The notes beneath the pieces were generated by a model. The model worked only from the letters and a program-made list of their open reading frames with translations. It had not been told where the DNA came from and searched no databases. 64,000 nucleotides of DNA from Patiria pectinifera (lineage: Eukaryota > Echinodermata > Asteroidea > Valvatida > Asterinidae). Where the stretch lies: contig CM057142.1 in assembly GCA_029964075.1 (NCBI GenBank), positions 26,104,392-26,168,391 on the forward strand, given 5' to 3'. Shown one piece after another: positions 21,000 to 32,604 of this stretch (its first letter is position 1; every line of letters starts with the position of its first letter). The position numbers and the translations under genes are program-made.

Positions 21000-22110
21000 A
21001 CTTCTCTCAACAATACCTATTTCAACTGATTATTGTAATGAGCGTGCACAAAGGAATGCATTGTGGAATACTGAGTTTAATAGCTACAATCCTGGCCAAA
21101 GTGGTTGGGACACTTCCTGAGCCTGCCACGGTCACCCACTCCCCCGCTCCCCCGGTCAATGTTGTTCTCTTCAGCTTTTGGAGCACACACCGCACAATGA
21201 GAGACAACATTGAGCGGGGGCCGGGGGGGGGGGGGCAGCGAGATTTGGCCAGGATTGTACCATCATGTGCAGTATATGGTGATGCTGAAACGAAATAGTT
21301 TTGCAAACGACGCAAAAGTTTGCGACAACCCTCAATGGTTTTGCAAATAAACCCAATACATGTTTTATACTTCGTATAAGCAAATATTTTTGCGGCAATG
21401 TTTTTATTTTCCGTTTCGAGAAACAATCATCTGAAAACGATTTTTTTTAGCGCGGTTGCCCACATCAATTGCGAATACCTTTTTCGTGGCTTTTAACACT
21501 GAAGTAGCGAAAAAGCTCCTCCGTTGTAAATTCGAGATCTTTGTTACGAACCTATACAGCGAAAAAAATAAGGAATATGAGTGTTTTTCATGTGTATTTA
21601 ATACACCCAAAACCACATCCTTTTATACTTCTTTGGAAATAATTTTGGGTGGTGTCTTTTACACATTTTGTAAATAAATTAAGTAACTCTTAATTAAATT
21701 CATGGATGATTGGTCATTCTATTTATAGTGCATCACAACCCAGCGGGAGTTGTGAGCTGTACATGGCACTTACAAAAGAATCACAGGGAACAAAGCAGAA
21801 AGCTGAATCATTTAGTACGTGGTTACATAATCATGAAAATGCAAATCATACAGGGTGCCCTGAAAATAATGGCGCATGTAAACCCCGCCATTTTCGCCAA
21901 TTTACAACCGGAATTTACTGCAAAATGTTTACATGATCTTCAAGGTTACAGATTTAGCTTGAGAGTACCGTTTGTTTAATTAAGATTGCTTTTGAAAATC
22001 CAGAGAAATGATTGAATAACCGCAAAGCCAAAACTACCATTCTCTGCCACTTTTAGAAAGCGAGTGCTTCAAAGATCAGACAATGCCAGTATGGCTCTTT
22101 TGATAAGATT
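21000..22110. other. Intron 2 sequence, no gene recognised
   Basis: Contains a G-run near 21223 and ordinary AT-rich sequence. Minus- and plus-strand ORFs of 70-160 codons here overlap each other and lack domain signatures. Confidence 0.5.
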
Positions 22111-22112
22111 AT

Positions 22113-22822
22113 CCCTAAGGGCCCTGTCACACTTCTGCGTATCCTAATTCCTTATGAGTTACGCATTGACATTTTTTTCATACGCAGTAATACGCACAAT
22201 ACGCACCTCATATGCATCTCTATCGTTTTGTGTAGGTTTTATGTACGCAGATATACGCATGGTACGGCCCAGTACGCAGGATAGTTTTGGGCATGCACAA
22301 AACTACGCTGCGTACGCTGTTACGCAGGTCATAAGTTATAAATACGCAGCGCATCGGTCCCGCATCGGTCGAGTGCGTTACGAGTACGCTATGTGTTCGT
22401 GACGCACCCCGTCAGCATATGAGCCGCCTGTATTGGACGTATACATAGCGTACTTGCAGAGTAGATGCAACGCACGCTGGACGGCGAGCGGCGGAAATGC
22501 GGCGGGAATACGCTCAGAAGTGCGTCAAGCATGCGGTCGTCATAAGTCGGGTGCGTCCGGAATACGCTCGGCATGCCGCGCACTGCATACTGACCTATTC
22601 GCAGCCCGAAAAATAATGTTGTGCCCTGCCTACTTAACTCATACGCATCTCATACGCAATGGATGCGCTAAATTCGTTACTTGTACGCTAGATGTGCGTC
22701 GCACATAAGTCAAAGTAATCAAAAAATTTCGACGTTTTGAGCGTACGGCTGCGTATTGAAAATTTTTGATAAGGAACTCATAAGGAATTAGGATACGCAA
22801 AAGTGTGACAGGGCCCTTAGGG
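22113..22822. mobile_element. 0.7-kb TIR element with TACGCA subterminal motifs
   Basis: The left end CCCTAAGGGCCCTGTCACAC is inverted at the right (GTGTGACAGGGCCCTTAGGG). The similarity continues through about 45 bases (GCGTATCCTAATTCCTTATGAG). The hexamers TACGCA and TGCGTA are extremely frequent inside, as expected of transposase-binding subterminal repeats. No transposase ORF. The target duplication is ambiguous because TAA/TTA is absorbed in the palindrome. Confidence 0.88.
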
Positions 22823-22824
22823 TG

Positions 22825-23940
22825 TAAGACAAACATTCCATTCACACGACAATATATAGGGTTTTGTTCTTATGTTGAAACGATTTAATAGTACAGACGG
22901 GTTCACTTCTTTAAAACTGCAATGAAAGAGTTCAATTAAATATAAATAAATATTGCACACTCTGCTTAAAATGTTAAACTCACTAACAGTAAAATGATTT
23001 GGTTTTAGATTAGGACTATGCTGATTTTAACTGCTTCACAGAAAGGCACAAAATGGGCTTCTTGGCTTTGCCGTTATTCAAACATATCTTTGGATTTTCA
23101 AAAGCTATCTCAATGAAACAAACGATCTTCTCAAGCTAAATCTATTATCTTGACGATGGTGTAAACATCTGTAGAAAATGTTTGTTGTAAATCAGCAAAA
23201 ATGGAGGGATTTACAAGCACCATTTTTTTTCAGGACGCCCTGTAAGTAAATGGAAAAAGCACTGAAGCCTGTACAACCAAAATTTACAGGGAGACATGTG
23301 AAGCTTAAATCTACAGTCCATCATTTGTAATTTGTGCATTTTGTTCGTTTGAAGCAACAAAAGAGTTCAAAATCTAATGAAGGATACTGAGCAACTAACC
23401 TGATGAAGTTTCCGCTAAGCTTCAGCTGTACATTCCGAAAAAAACAGCATTCTAAGATCTCAATTTCAAATCAAAAGTTACTGAATCATGTTTTGAATTG
23501 TTTTGAATTGCAGCTATACGCGACGTCGCGCACTGATCCGACGAATTACAACAACCGCGCGCGCGTGTGCGTCGTTCCAATACTTGTGCGCGCTGCGCTG
23601 AATAACAAAACGAACTACTAATTTAAATTTTCCTAGGGTGCTTCTTTAGAATCACCGTTGGAAATGCCTTCTTTCGTTTATTACTTCAAAATGACAGCTT
23701 CCAAGAAAGAATAATTTCACAGGGAGTTTAGTTCCCTTACTATCTTTCAACCAAGTTTGTTTTTCAACAATAATTACCACCGTTTCATTTCGTATGGCTG
23801 CAAACGATGGACTCTAGCTTTAAGTATGTGCCAGCAACAAGACAGCAGCCATTTTCTGCTTGACATATTCAAATTTTCACAAGATGTTCATGCATGGCCG
23901 ACTTGTAGTTGCACAAGAACAGTGTACAGTGGGTATCGAG
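22825..23940. other. Intron 2 sequence, nothing recognised
   Basis: AT-rich sequence with a CpG-rich patch at 23520-23595 (GCGCGCGCG). No exon or terminal repeat supported. Confidence 0.5.
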
Positions 23941-23949
23941 GGGCTTAAC

Positions 23950-24342
23950 CAGGCGCGGTTCTAGGGGGGGGGGCCTACGGGGGGGGGCTGTAGCCCCAAA
24001 ATATTGTTGTCTAGCCCCCCAAAAATATATTTCTTTAAAAAAAATTGCATTAGCAAAAAGAAGGATTGTGATGTACATGCGAACGGTCTCCCCCTATAGA
24101 AGAAATAGCCGTGACAATGGTGCATTAGTTAATATAGTGTGAATGATTTTAGGATTTTATTGGCGCTCCCCATTGAAAATATGGCATGTGCCCCCCCCCC
24201 CCTCTCCTCCCCCACCTATGGATTTTCGGAGGCCTAAGTGTCTGGAAAAAATAACCGGTCAACATTTCAGCACGCCTCCCTGAAAAAAATCTGGATCCAC
24301 CATGCTAGCCCCCCAAAAATATTGGTTCTAGAACCGCGCCTG
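23950..24342. mobile_element. hAT element with GGCTTAAC target duplication
   Basis: Starts CAGGCGCGGTTCTAG and ends CTAGAACCGCGCCTG. The 8-bp duplication GGCTTAAC is exact at 23942-23949 and 24343-24350. It contains long G and C runs near both ends and no transposase. Confidence 0.93.
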
Positions 24343-24487
24343 GGCTTAACCAATTCCCTACTCTATCAGGTAATGACCCTTGATTGCAAGGTTAATCTTG
24401 ATAATACACGGGTGAAAGATTGGATAGTCAAAACGCACGTAGAATCACTCAGCAAGAACGGGATAATCCGTGTTAGCTAATTGACAC

Positions 24488-24804
24488 CAAGGGCGGATCC
24501 AGGGGGGGCCAAAGGGGGCCATGGCCCCCCCCCCCAAAAAAAAAAACGAAACCATTTTTTTTTGTATATGTGACATCGCAATAAAGGCAGGCAATGAGTA
24601 CACCACCATCTTTTCCTAAAAAAAAAATTGGTTAAAGTGGACAGCAATCGCTCAGATCGCACCACAGAGCATCTAGAATCCAAAAAAAATTCGGGGCCCT
24701 TAAGCGGGCCCCGAACCCCACGCCGTAATTTTTTTGACCCACTTTTTAGGGGGACCAAAAACAATTTTGGCGCCCCAAAAAATTGTGTTCTGGATTCGCC
24801 CTTG
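24488..24804. mobile_element. hAT element with ATTGACAC target duplication
   Basis: Starts CAAGGGCGGATCCAG and ends CTGGATTCGCCCTTG. The duplication ATTGACAC is exact at 24480-24487 and 24805-24812. Its interior is the reverse complement of the element at 32605-32933 (shared phrase GGGGCC..CCGAACCCC), so they are one family. Confidence 0.93.
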
Positions 24805-25329
24805 ATTGACACACAAAAGACTGAACAAAACAGGGTGCAGAAAGGGGAAAGGCTGGCTTCTCTCACCCAAGACAAACCTACAACACGGATAAAATAAACT
24901 TAGCCGTTGGAAAGGTATGCCAAGGGTTGCAGTTAGTATACAAATACTTATAATATTCAGAAGATACGGTGTCTGAAACGTAGACACAGCACTTGACGCC
25001 CGCGATACGAGTTGTTATCGAAAAACTCAAAGTTGCAAGGCCAAATAGTAGAAAGACGCCTCCTTTAGTAGAGTAAGCTAACACAATTCACAAAAACTAT
25101 TGTATTAATTACCAAAACCACCGGAAACACTGAGCAAGTGCACTGGATGCACCTATACTAAGGCTTAATTTGAAGTAACTCACGCAGTGCTTTCACACGG
25201 ACTTATAGTAGGCAATTTATTAAGGTCCACAAAACAAACCAGTACATCAAACCCCGGTTAGTTTTACATGGGTAAAAGGTGGCCGAATCAAGTTTAGCTA
25301 ACAAACATAATTCATCCTATACAACATAA

Positions 25330-26095
25330 ATGATTCAAGCAAAAATTGAAAGTTCTTGACAAATTGATTACAGATAGTAAGTCAGAGTATAACCAAGTCA
25401 ATTTTACTAATCCTGTTCAGGTAATGTTAGAAAAAATAGTATTACGGAAATTAAGTCATTGTATCAATGAAAGTCAGGTAATGTTATTAAATAACCATCA
25501 AAGTAACTTTAATGATGTTAAGAGATTATGGGAAAGTACTACCGAATATACGACATGACATGTTGCCCCTAAAAGGCCAAGAAAGAATAAAAAGAACAAA
25601 ATAACCAGAAATAAATATTGGTGAATTTAGAAATAGTTCGAAAAAAAGTTATAAAAAAAAAAAAAATAAATAAATTTAAAAAATCAAAAAATAAAGTCAA
25701 GATTATAGAGCATGGTAATCAAGGAATATTGCAAAAAGAGTTGTAAACAACAGGTACCACAGTAAAGATAAGGTCTCAATTTTTTGGAAAAAAAAGAAAA
25801 TGATAAACTGGAAGCAACGCCAGCGTTAGCAAGATTACTCAAAGTTCGTGATAGATAGGGGAAAATAAGGCAACTGTTTGAAAAGCGACATTTAAATTGA
25901 AGAAGGTCAACAGGTTATTGGAAGGCTAAATATTCATACTCATATTCATATTTTATTAGACCAATTCGCAGCCGGACGCTGAATTGCATGGTTATTACAA
26001 GAAAATAAAAAAACACTAGAAAATTCAACAAGAAAATTCAACAAGAAAAATTTGAATTTAAAATGAATAAGAATTACAGAACTTCATGTATCTAC
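25330..26095 (+). pseudogene. AT-rich decayed coding-like sequence
   Basis: Plus-strand frames look coding in composition (for example NPVQVMLEKIVLRKLSHCIN at about 25410) but are broken by stops and poly-A runs every 100-200 bases. Codon use is strongly A/T-ending, unlike the GC-balanced metalloprotease exons. No family is recognised. It could be a captured AT-rich mobile element or simply AT-rich intron. Confidence 0.25.
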
Positions 26096-26104
26096 AGTTT
26101 AAAT

Positions 26105-26915
26105 GTAAATCTAAAAACACACAAAAGGGGACATAACATTATTATTGTTATTATTGCTGCTAAGGAATTCTGGTTCGGGAGTTTTGTCAGAGAGGGAATT
26201 GCACTATTGCCATACCTATTTGTTTTGTGATGTGGAATCTGGTAAATGTTGGATTGTCTCAGAGTCATATTGTGGTTGCTATTGTTAGGAGAAAACCATT
26301 CTGCATATCTAACTGATTTTGTACATTTACTAGCAAATGAGGAGCAGAGATGGAGTCTTTCTGTCTTCCAGAGTTTGAAGGCCTAACCGATCACAAGTGA
26401 TTGAGTATGACTCATAGTCAGCTCCAAGAATAATACGACATGCACGCTTTTGAATGCGTTCAAGTTGATATGTCTGACTATTGCTGATGTTACCATGCCA
26501 AACTGGGGCTGCATGCTCACAAATTGGACGGACATAACAAGTATACACAGAGACCAAGTCGTCGATAGGCAAACCAAACTGTTTCAGGCGGCCAAGCATG
26601 TATAACCTACTACTACTTTTTGAGACCATATCATAGCCTGAGATTGCCAGCCAAGATTAGATTGGACTATCAGGCCCAAAAGCCTAGTCTCGGACACCAC
26701 CCCAAGCTCAATCCCACCAATTTTAAGACAAGGTGGTCTTGGAGGGTCTTTTTTTAAGCAAACTTGCATAACTTTGCATTTGGTAGGATTGAGCCTGAGG
26801 TGGCTGTCCTTCGTCCACGCATCCAGGCCGTCAAGATCAAATCCAATCTGGCTAGATTCATTAGCATGACGGACCTCTGCAAGTGTCAGATCGTCTACAT
26901 ATTTAAAGCTTAAAG
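26105..26915 (-). mobile_element. 5'-truncated LINE (CR1/L2-like) reverse transcriptase tail
   Basis: The minus strand begins inside the RT domain with FKYVDDLTLAE, including the catalytic YVDD box near 26890-26905. It continues through LDAWTKDSHLRLNPTKCKVM and the thumb region SRLYMLGRLKQFGLP..DLV..Y..YVRP..EHAAPVWH and LERIQKRACRII. A one-base frameshift near 26350-26360 then moves the reading to KCTKSVRYAEWF and YGNSAIPSLTKL, the usual C terminus. Everything upstream of YVDD is missing, as in 5'-truncated retrotransposition. It is inactive. Confidence 0.88.
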
Positions 26916-26919
26916 CTCA

Positions 26920-28170
26920 ACTTAACTAGAGATGAACGTTCCAAAATATTGGAAATAAAGGAATGTTACGAGAAAGGTTGGCAGTGAGTGGCGCAAAGAT
27001 TACAATTTAGCACTGGGATAGCATCAGAACCAGAACTTAACAAAGCCATGAGTCAGAACAATTGAAGCAATTAATAAATAAGTTCAAAACACGCCGATCT
27101 ACGGAGTTATAAACGTGGTTGCCACTTGTGGAGCCGGATTGGGAATTTCCCCGTGTTTTTTTTCTCAACAAGTTTTTTCACGGGGTTTTCGCCCATCCCG
27201 TAAATCTGCAGGATAAATATTTTACGCAATAATATGAATGAGCCGTATTGGTTTAAAGCACAAAATCTAGAGAAAAATTGATGGCCTACAACCAGACCTT
27301 ACACAGGCAATAGGTAAAACATTAATGCAACGCACTTTTCTGTGATTGTAAAGATACAATGACAAGAAAATACAGCAGGAAAACATCGGAAATTTGGTCT
27401 TATTGGTTTCATACAACTTTTAAACAAGGTAATGGGTGCCCCTTTTACCCTTGTTTTCAATCTCAAGGTTGTTCTGCCATATCAAGAAACTCCAAATGTA
27501 AGGGCACAAGTGTGATGCCATCTCAGACACATACCTTAATGTCACAACTGTTTCAGCACAATGCGGGACCAGAATCCTGGACATTTGACTGTTTTAGCGG
27601 TGTTGCTATTTGCTAGTTTGTTGTTATGATACAGGTATATGGCAATATGCTAGGTAGCAAACGTTTGTCAGAAAATGGTCAGGAAGCACATTAAGTGTGG
27701 TTCATAAATAGTACAGAAAACTCTTAATTACAACAGTGCCTTCATGAAATAACATCACAGCAACAACGTGCGAAATTGTCATTGGGGTACAATCAATACG
27801 TCCACACAAAACCAATGAGAGCTGTTGCTAAAAAGTTAGATTACAAACAAAGGAAAGAGGATTATGGACAATGGGGCGTCCACGATTGCCGGTGTTTACG
27901 TGTGTGGCAGAGGAGACAACACAGTGTTTCCCCATTTCTGGAAAACAGGTTTATAGAGGCATTTTTGGGTTAGGTTTATCGGTGGCAAAATGAAGAGAAA
28001 CACTAAAGGGGATCATAGGGGAACAAATGGGTTGAGTTTCACAGTTTGAGTTTGACTGCTTTTCCTTAACTACACGAAACCAAGGGAATGTCCACACTTG
28101 GTATGTAACGTAAACATGCGTGGACTAAGCTGCTGATTGGTCTATTTGGATGTACAGGGAGAGCAATCTT
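26920..28170. other. Intron 2 of the metalloprotease, no feature recognised
   Basis: Ordinary AT-rich sequence. ORFs up to 85 codons have no domain or splice support. Confidence 0.45.
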
Positions 28171-28390
28171 AACATTATTTAGGTTGGTACAGGTTTTTGA
28201 AAACCATTTGTCTGACAGGATAACATTCAGCTGTAATTAAAAAAAAGTTGTGCAAAAAGCTGTATCCAAAAAAAGACATAATAAACGAGGTATTATGAAG
28301 TAACCTGGATGTTAGTAAAATAAATATCGACACAATAATCGGCAATGTTCGATAATTATCTTGCAAAGATGCACTGAATGAAGAGTCTAC

Positions 28391-28454
28391 GTACCCCTGG
28401 CTTGGAGTAAGCCGTGTAGGCCAGCACGGCAAGCACGACAATCTTCAGCATCAT
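28391..28454 (-). CDS. Metalloprotease exon 1: signal peptide
   Basis: The first ATG after the predicted start site opens MMLKIVVLAVLAYTAYSKPG. This has a short basic n-region, a hydrophobic core and a small-residue cleavage region (AYS), a classical signal peptide. A GTAGAC donor at 28390 leaves one base that completes Pro with exon 2. A GTACGT donor four bases earlier (28394) would break that phase. ATG 28451 is an alternative start. The following intron is 7.4 kb. The protein should enter the secretory pathway as a secreted zinc protease; assignment to the ADAMTS group rather than ADAM depends on exons outside the window. Confidence 0.8.
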
Positions 28455-28474
28455 TCTGCAGCTGTTGAGTCGTA

Positions 28475-28513
28475 GGAATGACGAATTTGGGTCATTTTGT
28501 GGCCGATTTATAG
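28475..28513 (-). promoter_or_regulatory. TATA box and initiator of the metalloprotease gene
   Basis: CTATAAAT at 28513-28506 on the minus strand is followed 33 bases downstream by TCATTCC, an initiator match (YYANWYY) with its A at 28479. The start codon lies 25 bases further. Together with the signal-peptide exon this is a compact core promoter. An ATG at 28495 would fall upstream of transcription start. Confidence 0.65.
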
Positions 28514-28559
28514 ACTGCGTTTGGGCTTGTCCATGCGCCCAAACCCCCGTTTTTTGTAC

Positions 28560-29560
28560 AACGGGAGACAAACAGAAGCCCTCACACCGTCTCATGCAGC
28601 ACCAGAAAGCGCTTCTTGGCGCCCAATGCAAACGTCCTTGTTACCCTACCAGCATCAATAAACACTTCAGAGTTATAATATATTCGAATACATCAAACGT
28701 TATAAGTTAATAAACGTGAAGAGACCACTTAATCGTAAAACTATACTTCTAGGTACACTTGTACTGTTTCTTTTAATTGAACAATGAATAGGCCTAGGGG
28801 CTAATGGGGCTTCAAATTGATTGCATCCGTAGGCCAATGCTGAAATGCATTTAGAGCTGATGATGAAAAATCAACAAAGTAGACACAGACGCATTTTGTG
28901 TTACTCTGAACGGTAAGGTAAGGCAGTAATATTCCCCATGAAGTCTTCGCTGGTCATTTCCCCCAAATGTATAGAAAAAATGTCTCTCATCCCGAAGGTT
29001 TTCGGGGGGACCTGACTTGGACAAAGATCGGAAAAATGTTATTTTGACCCTGAAAAGTACCAGGTGAAATATGACCCGCCGTCCGGCTCAAATCTGACCT
29101 GCTGGCAGGGCTTTTTAAAGTGCACAGTACCGATAGGCGTTATATAAAAATGAACAAAGGTCGGTCTCACGCTTCGCTTTCGAGAGATGTGCGTAGGAAC
29201 TGCCTTAACTCTAGAGTTACTACAATGTGTCTTCGGTTCCTCCTCAACCGTGTCAACGAAGCTGAAAAACAAATAAACACACCAACAAACAAACAAACAA
29301 ACAAACAAACACTGCCAGCAATTAGCCCCCCAAAAAATCAATCCCATCCTTCACCCAAGGTTCGTACTTTGACGTTCATTTTGTTGAAGGAGTTCGCTTA
29401 GTTCAAGAGCTTTTCGAGCCTTTTTCCCCACAAATTCATTAAACTCGAGTTAATGGATTTTTGAAGGTTGCCCCAACAATATCCGTAGTATTCGTAGTCT
29501 CATCAGCAATTTGAGTGAAACTCTTTTGCTGGTACGTAGCCCTAGAGGAAAAGTGACAAT
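28560..29560. other. Intergenic region between the divergent genes, proximal part
   Basis: Contains the upstream region of the metalloprotease promoter and an (AAAC)n microsatellite at 29268-29312. No exon recognised. Confidence 0.5.
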
Positions 29561-29616
29561 CTCGTGAGTTTTGACGTCACAGATATACCTGAGTCAAGTG
29601 CAACTGACGCAAGCAC

Positions 29617-29725
29617 AACCTCGTCCCCAGGGCTTACCTTATTTTCAACATCGTTTCCAATAGTAAGCCCTGAATGGGAAACTTTCTTCCTGTATCCTGA
29701 TTCGATACCACAATTAGCATGTAAT
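29617..29725. repeat. Inverted partner of the repeat at 8340-8460
   Basis: CTCGTCCCCAGGGCTTACC...TTTCCAATAGTAAGCCCTGA matches 8340-8460 in reverse complement. The copy has inverted GGGCTTAC/GTAAGCCC within it, suggesting a small hairpin element. Confidence 0.75.
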
Positions 29726-29739
29726 GGGTTTATATCGTG

Positions 29740-31065
29740 TACTTGGTGTTGGTATTTCCAGCGTGCAATGGCGAGGTTGATTCACAGCTACCACAAAATC
29801 TGCTTCAAAAGTAACTGTACGAGTGCAGTGAAGGAGGAAGTTTTGGACCGAGTGACCAAAGTGGCTCGAGAGTGCCATCGGTCTTCACCCAGCCATGTCC
29901 ATCCTCTGGCTTTGGGAGCTAGTTCGTTAATTTGGACGTGGGACCGCTTCAATTGACACACCCTGTAGTTTACTCGGTTGATTATGAGGGATGATGAGAG
30001 AGTCTTTGCAGGGTAGACAGAATTGCTGTTCAGGTTCTCCTCATCCCGAACCATCTTCTTGAGCATCACTGTCCTCGCCTCATCTCGTCATCATGAGTGA
30101 GGCGAGCATGACTGTAGCAAGCAGGTGAATTCCTCCAACACCTCATAAATCTCCTGCCTCAGCTTCCACTCCACAAACTCCCTAATGCCTAAAAGCATCC
30201 TGATATTTGGGGAATTTCTGCGGTTTGGGACGACTTTCAGTCCTCCCCGTGAAAGCTAGATGATCATCAGTGCAGGACAGTAGTTCTGTCCAAGGGTTCG
30301 GGCTACACCAGTGACATCGACCACCCTCCTTTTCTTGCCTACACAAGTCATGTGGGGACAGAAGGAATTGTGGAAAGAAGAGATCGGTCATTGTGTGGCA
30401 TGCATTCACGATTGAGTGGCCCAGTTTCGTAGAGTGAAAAGGTGTTTTTTCTCTGAATATATTTTGAATCTAAAAATAAATGTGGCCTGACGTTGCGAAC
30501 TTAGCAAGTTATTCTTCAGAGGCTAAAACAGAAATGACAGAGGTACATACATAAACATAACATAAACATGAATATATTTTGATTAGTTGCTGTAGATAAT
30601 GTAAACTGTGGATGAAGACAATGTTTGTGTCTGGTGTATGAACATCGGCATTTCAGCCTCAACCGCGTATAGGTCAGGTAAAGGATGACACGAGTATCCG
30701 TTTTCTCCTGCTTTGACATGAGGCTGTGGATCACAGACAAGTCATCAACTTCATCAGTTGATGTAGCCTCCTTTGTACTGCTCCAGCGGTTCTCATCGTG
30801 GAAGACGAGGCACAACATCCATCTGCATCAAATTATGAAGTTGATGTGTAGTGAGATCCAAAGCCTCGTGTCCAAGCAGCAGGAAACGGATACTAATCAA
30901 ACTATATCCAGAGAAAAAACACCACCTTTTCACTCTACGAAACTGGGCCACTCGTACGTGAATGCATGCCACACATTGACCGATCTCTTGTTTTCCTTTT
31001 GCCCTCACATGACTTGTGTAGCACTGCCGCTGGAACAAACTTTTGCCAGGGGGTGCTGGAATTTC
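29740..31065 (-). pseudogene. Decayed multicopy ORF (EADTR-type family), with internal inversion
   Basis: The minus strand shows, in order: KQEKTDTRVILYL (near 30725-30690), KRRVVDVTGVARTLGQNYC (30338-30280), KFPKYQDAFR (about 30190), LRQEIYEVLEEFTCLL (about 30140), PCKDSL, a RVNYRV-like stretch and a GW...D block. From memory these are the successive landmarks of a multicopy uncharacterised ORF of marine invertebrates. Stops and shifts occur throughout. Bases 30340-30450 repeat 30930-31025 in inverted orientation, so the copy has been rearranged. Dead repeat, not a host gene. Confidence 0.65.
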
Positions 31066-31104
31066 TAAAGGACGGACAAAATTAATGCAAAAGCGGAGCG
31101 CAAA

Positions 31105-31515
31105 GCCCTTACGGCGTGGCTTAATTTAGAATATGGATGCTCTGTGGTGCCATCTGAGGCGCTTCCTGGCCACTATCATTTGACTTTTTTAGCAAAAGTT
31201 TTTTGAGATTACAAAGACAATTATTTCTTTATTTTGTTTAGAATATACTGTTGCTGTTAAAACGTTTAACTGTACTGAAAAGTGGAGAACCCTGTATTTG
31301 TATCTCCGTATTTGGTTCCATTTAATTCAGGACAAAGAATTTTATCATTATGCATGACATCGCATGTTGTTGCAAGACCTGCTTTCTTACACTTAGTAAA
31401 TACCTTCGTGTACGTTTTGTTTTATTTTCTGAACCCTTACGGCGTGGGTCCACAGGGCCAGGGGCCCGCTTTAAGGACCCGGAAAATGTTGGATTCTGGA
31501 TGCACTGTGATGAAA
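31105..31515. mobile_element. Diverged remnant of the 24488/32605 hAT family
   Basis: CTTACGGCGTGGGTCCACAGGG...GGGCCCGCTTTAAGGACCC...TTGGATTCTGGATGCACTGTGATG (31437-31512) parallels 32693-32765. A second shorter piece lies at 31108-31150. Ends are lost. Confidence 0.5.
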
Positions 31516-31519
31516 TCTA

Positions 31520-32360
31520 CTGAAGTATACTGAAACTTATGAAACCCGAAAGGATGTTTTTGGGTTCAAGTTATAACAAATGGTTCCACTGGAAGCGGAT
31601 GAATTTCTGTTCATAAAAATATTCACATAGTTCTAACTCACCAAACGATGTAGCTCGACTCGATTTGCAGTGTTATTTGTTTGTTACAGGGAATGGCAAA
31701 TATAAAATACTAAAAGACCAAGTTTAATGCATCTTTATGTTTATGATCGGTAGATGGCAAGTTTTGGACTAGGCAAGGATTTATCGGTCTACTGAGTTTT
31801 TATGAGGAAAAACTTGCATGCAGAGGGTAAAACATGAATTGCGTTTTTATTAAAACGAAACTACACTGGAATTGGCGTAAAGCATGACTAGTTTCAATGA
31901 AAGCCCGTCCCACTAGGTTTTGGGATGTGTGTGAACCTCGCTATTTGTTAATGTTGAAGTACAGAATGCTAGTAACGTCAATGAAACTTTTAAATGAAAA
32001 GAAAAACCTTCAGGGGAAAGGTATGAACTTTGCCCCTATTGAAAGATCGAAAAAAATCGTGGCAAGCATAACCAACTTTGCCACCATTGTCATGGCCGAG
32101 GTTATTGCTTTCGGGTCAAAGCTTCCATCATGGCGGAAATATCATAGACATGTCATAATTTTTGATACCTTGAGAGAAATATCGATTCTGCACTGCCTAA
32201 AGATTTAGAAAATACTTCCTCATGATATTTTACAGTGTTTGTGCAAGACGTTCAAAGCGCCGCGCTTAGCCGCGGCAAAACTAGAAGCGAACAAAACGAA
32301 GGAGACATTGGTGGAGCAAGCATAATGTATAGCGTAGCGGCGCAATTTCATCGTCGTAGA
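31520..32360. other. Intergenic, no feature recognised
   Basis: A 103-codon plus-strand ORF (31897-32208) has no domain signature, signal peptide or splice context. It is not called as a gene. Confidence 0.4.
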
Positions 32361-32365
32361 ACAAT

Positions 32366-32590
32366 GCTGGCTGGAACACATTTTTGCCAGGGAGTAGGGG
32401 GTGCTGAAGCATATTCCAGCAATCCAGCACCCCAATCCAAAAAGTTGGGGGTGCTGCAGCACCAACAGCAACCCCCCCCCCCCCTTGTTGTGTAGGCAAG
32501 AAGAGGAGAGTGGTCGATGTCACTGGTGTAGCCAGAAACCTTGGACAAGACTACTGAACTGCACTGATATATGATGGGCATCTACTTTTC
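32366..32590. repeat. Composite of shared repeat ends and EADTR-family fragment
   Basis: GCTGGAACACATTTTTGCCAGG resembles 31027-31052 and 463-490. Downstream, 32492-32560 encodes on the plus strand KKRRVVDVTGVARNLGQDY, the same landmark seen on the minus strand at 30338-30280. A C-run and facing GGGGTGCTG/CAGCACCCC repeats lie between. Confidence 0.6.
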
Positions 32591-32604
32591 ATTTTGGAGG
32601 ACTG

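Noticed and set aside
21022-21426. Overlapping minus-strand ORFs near a G-run
   Set aside because: No recognised motif and no phase-compatible role in the protease.
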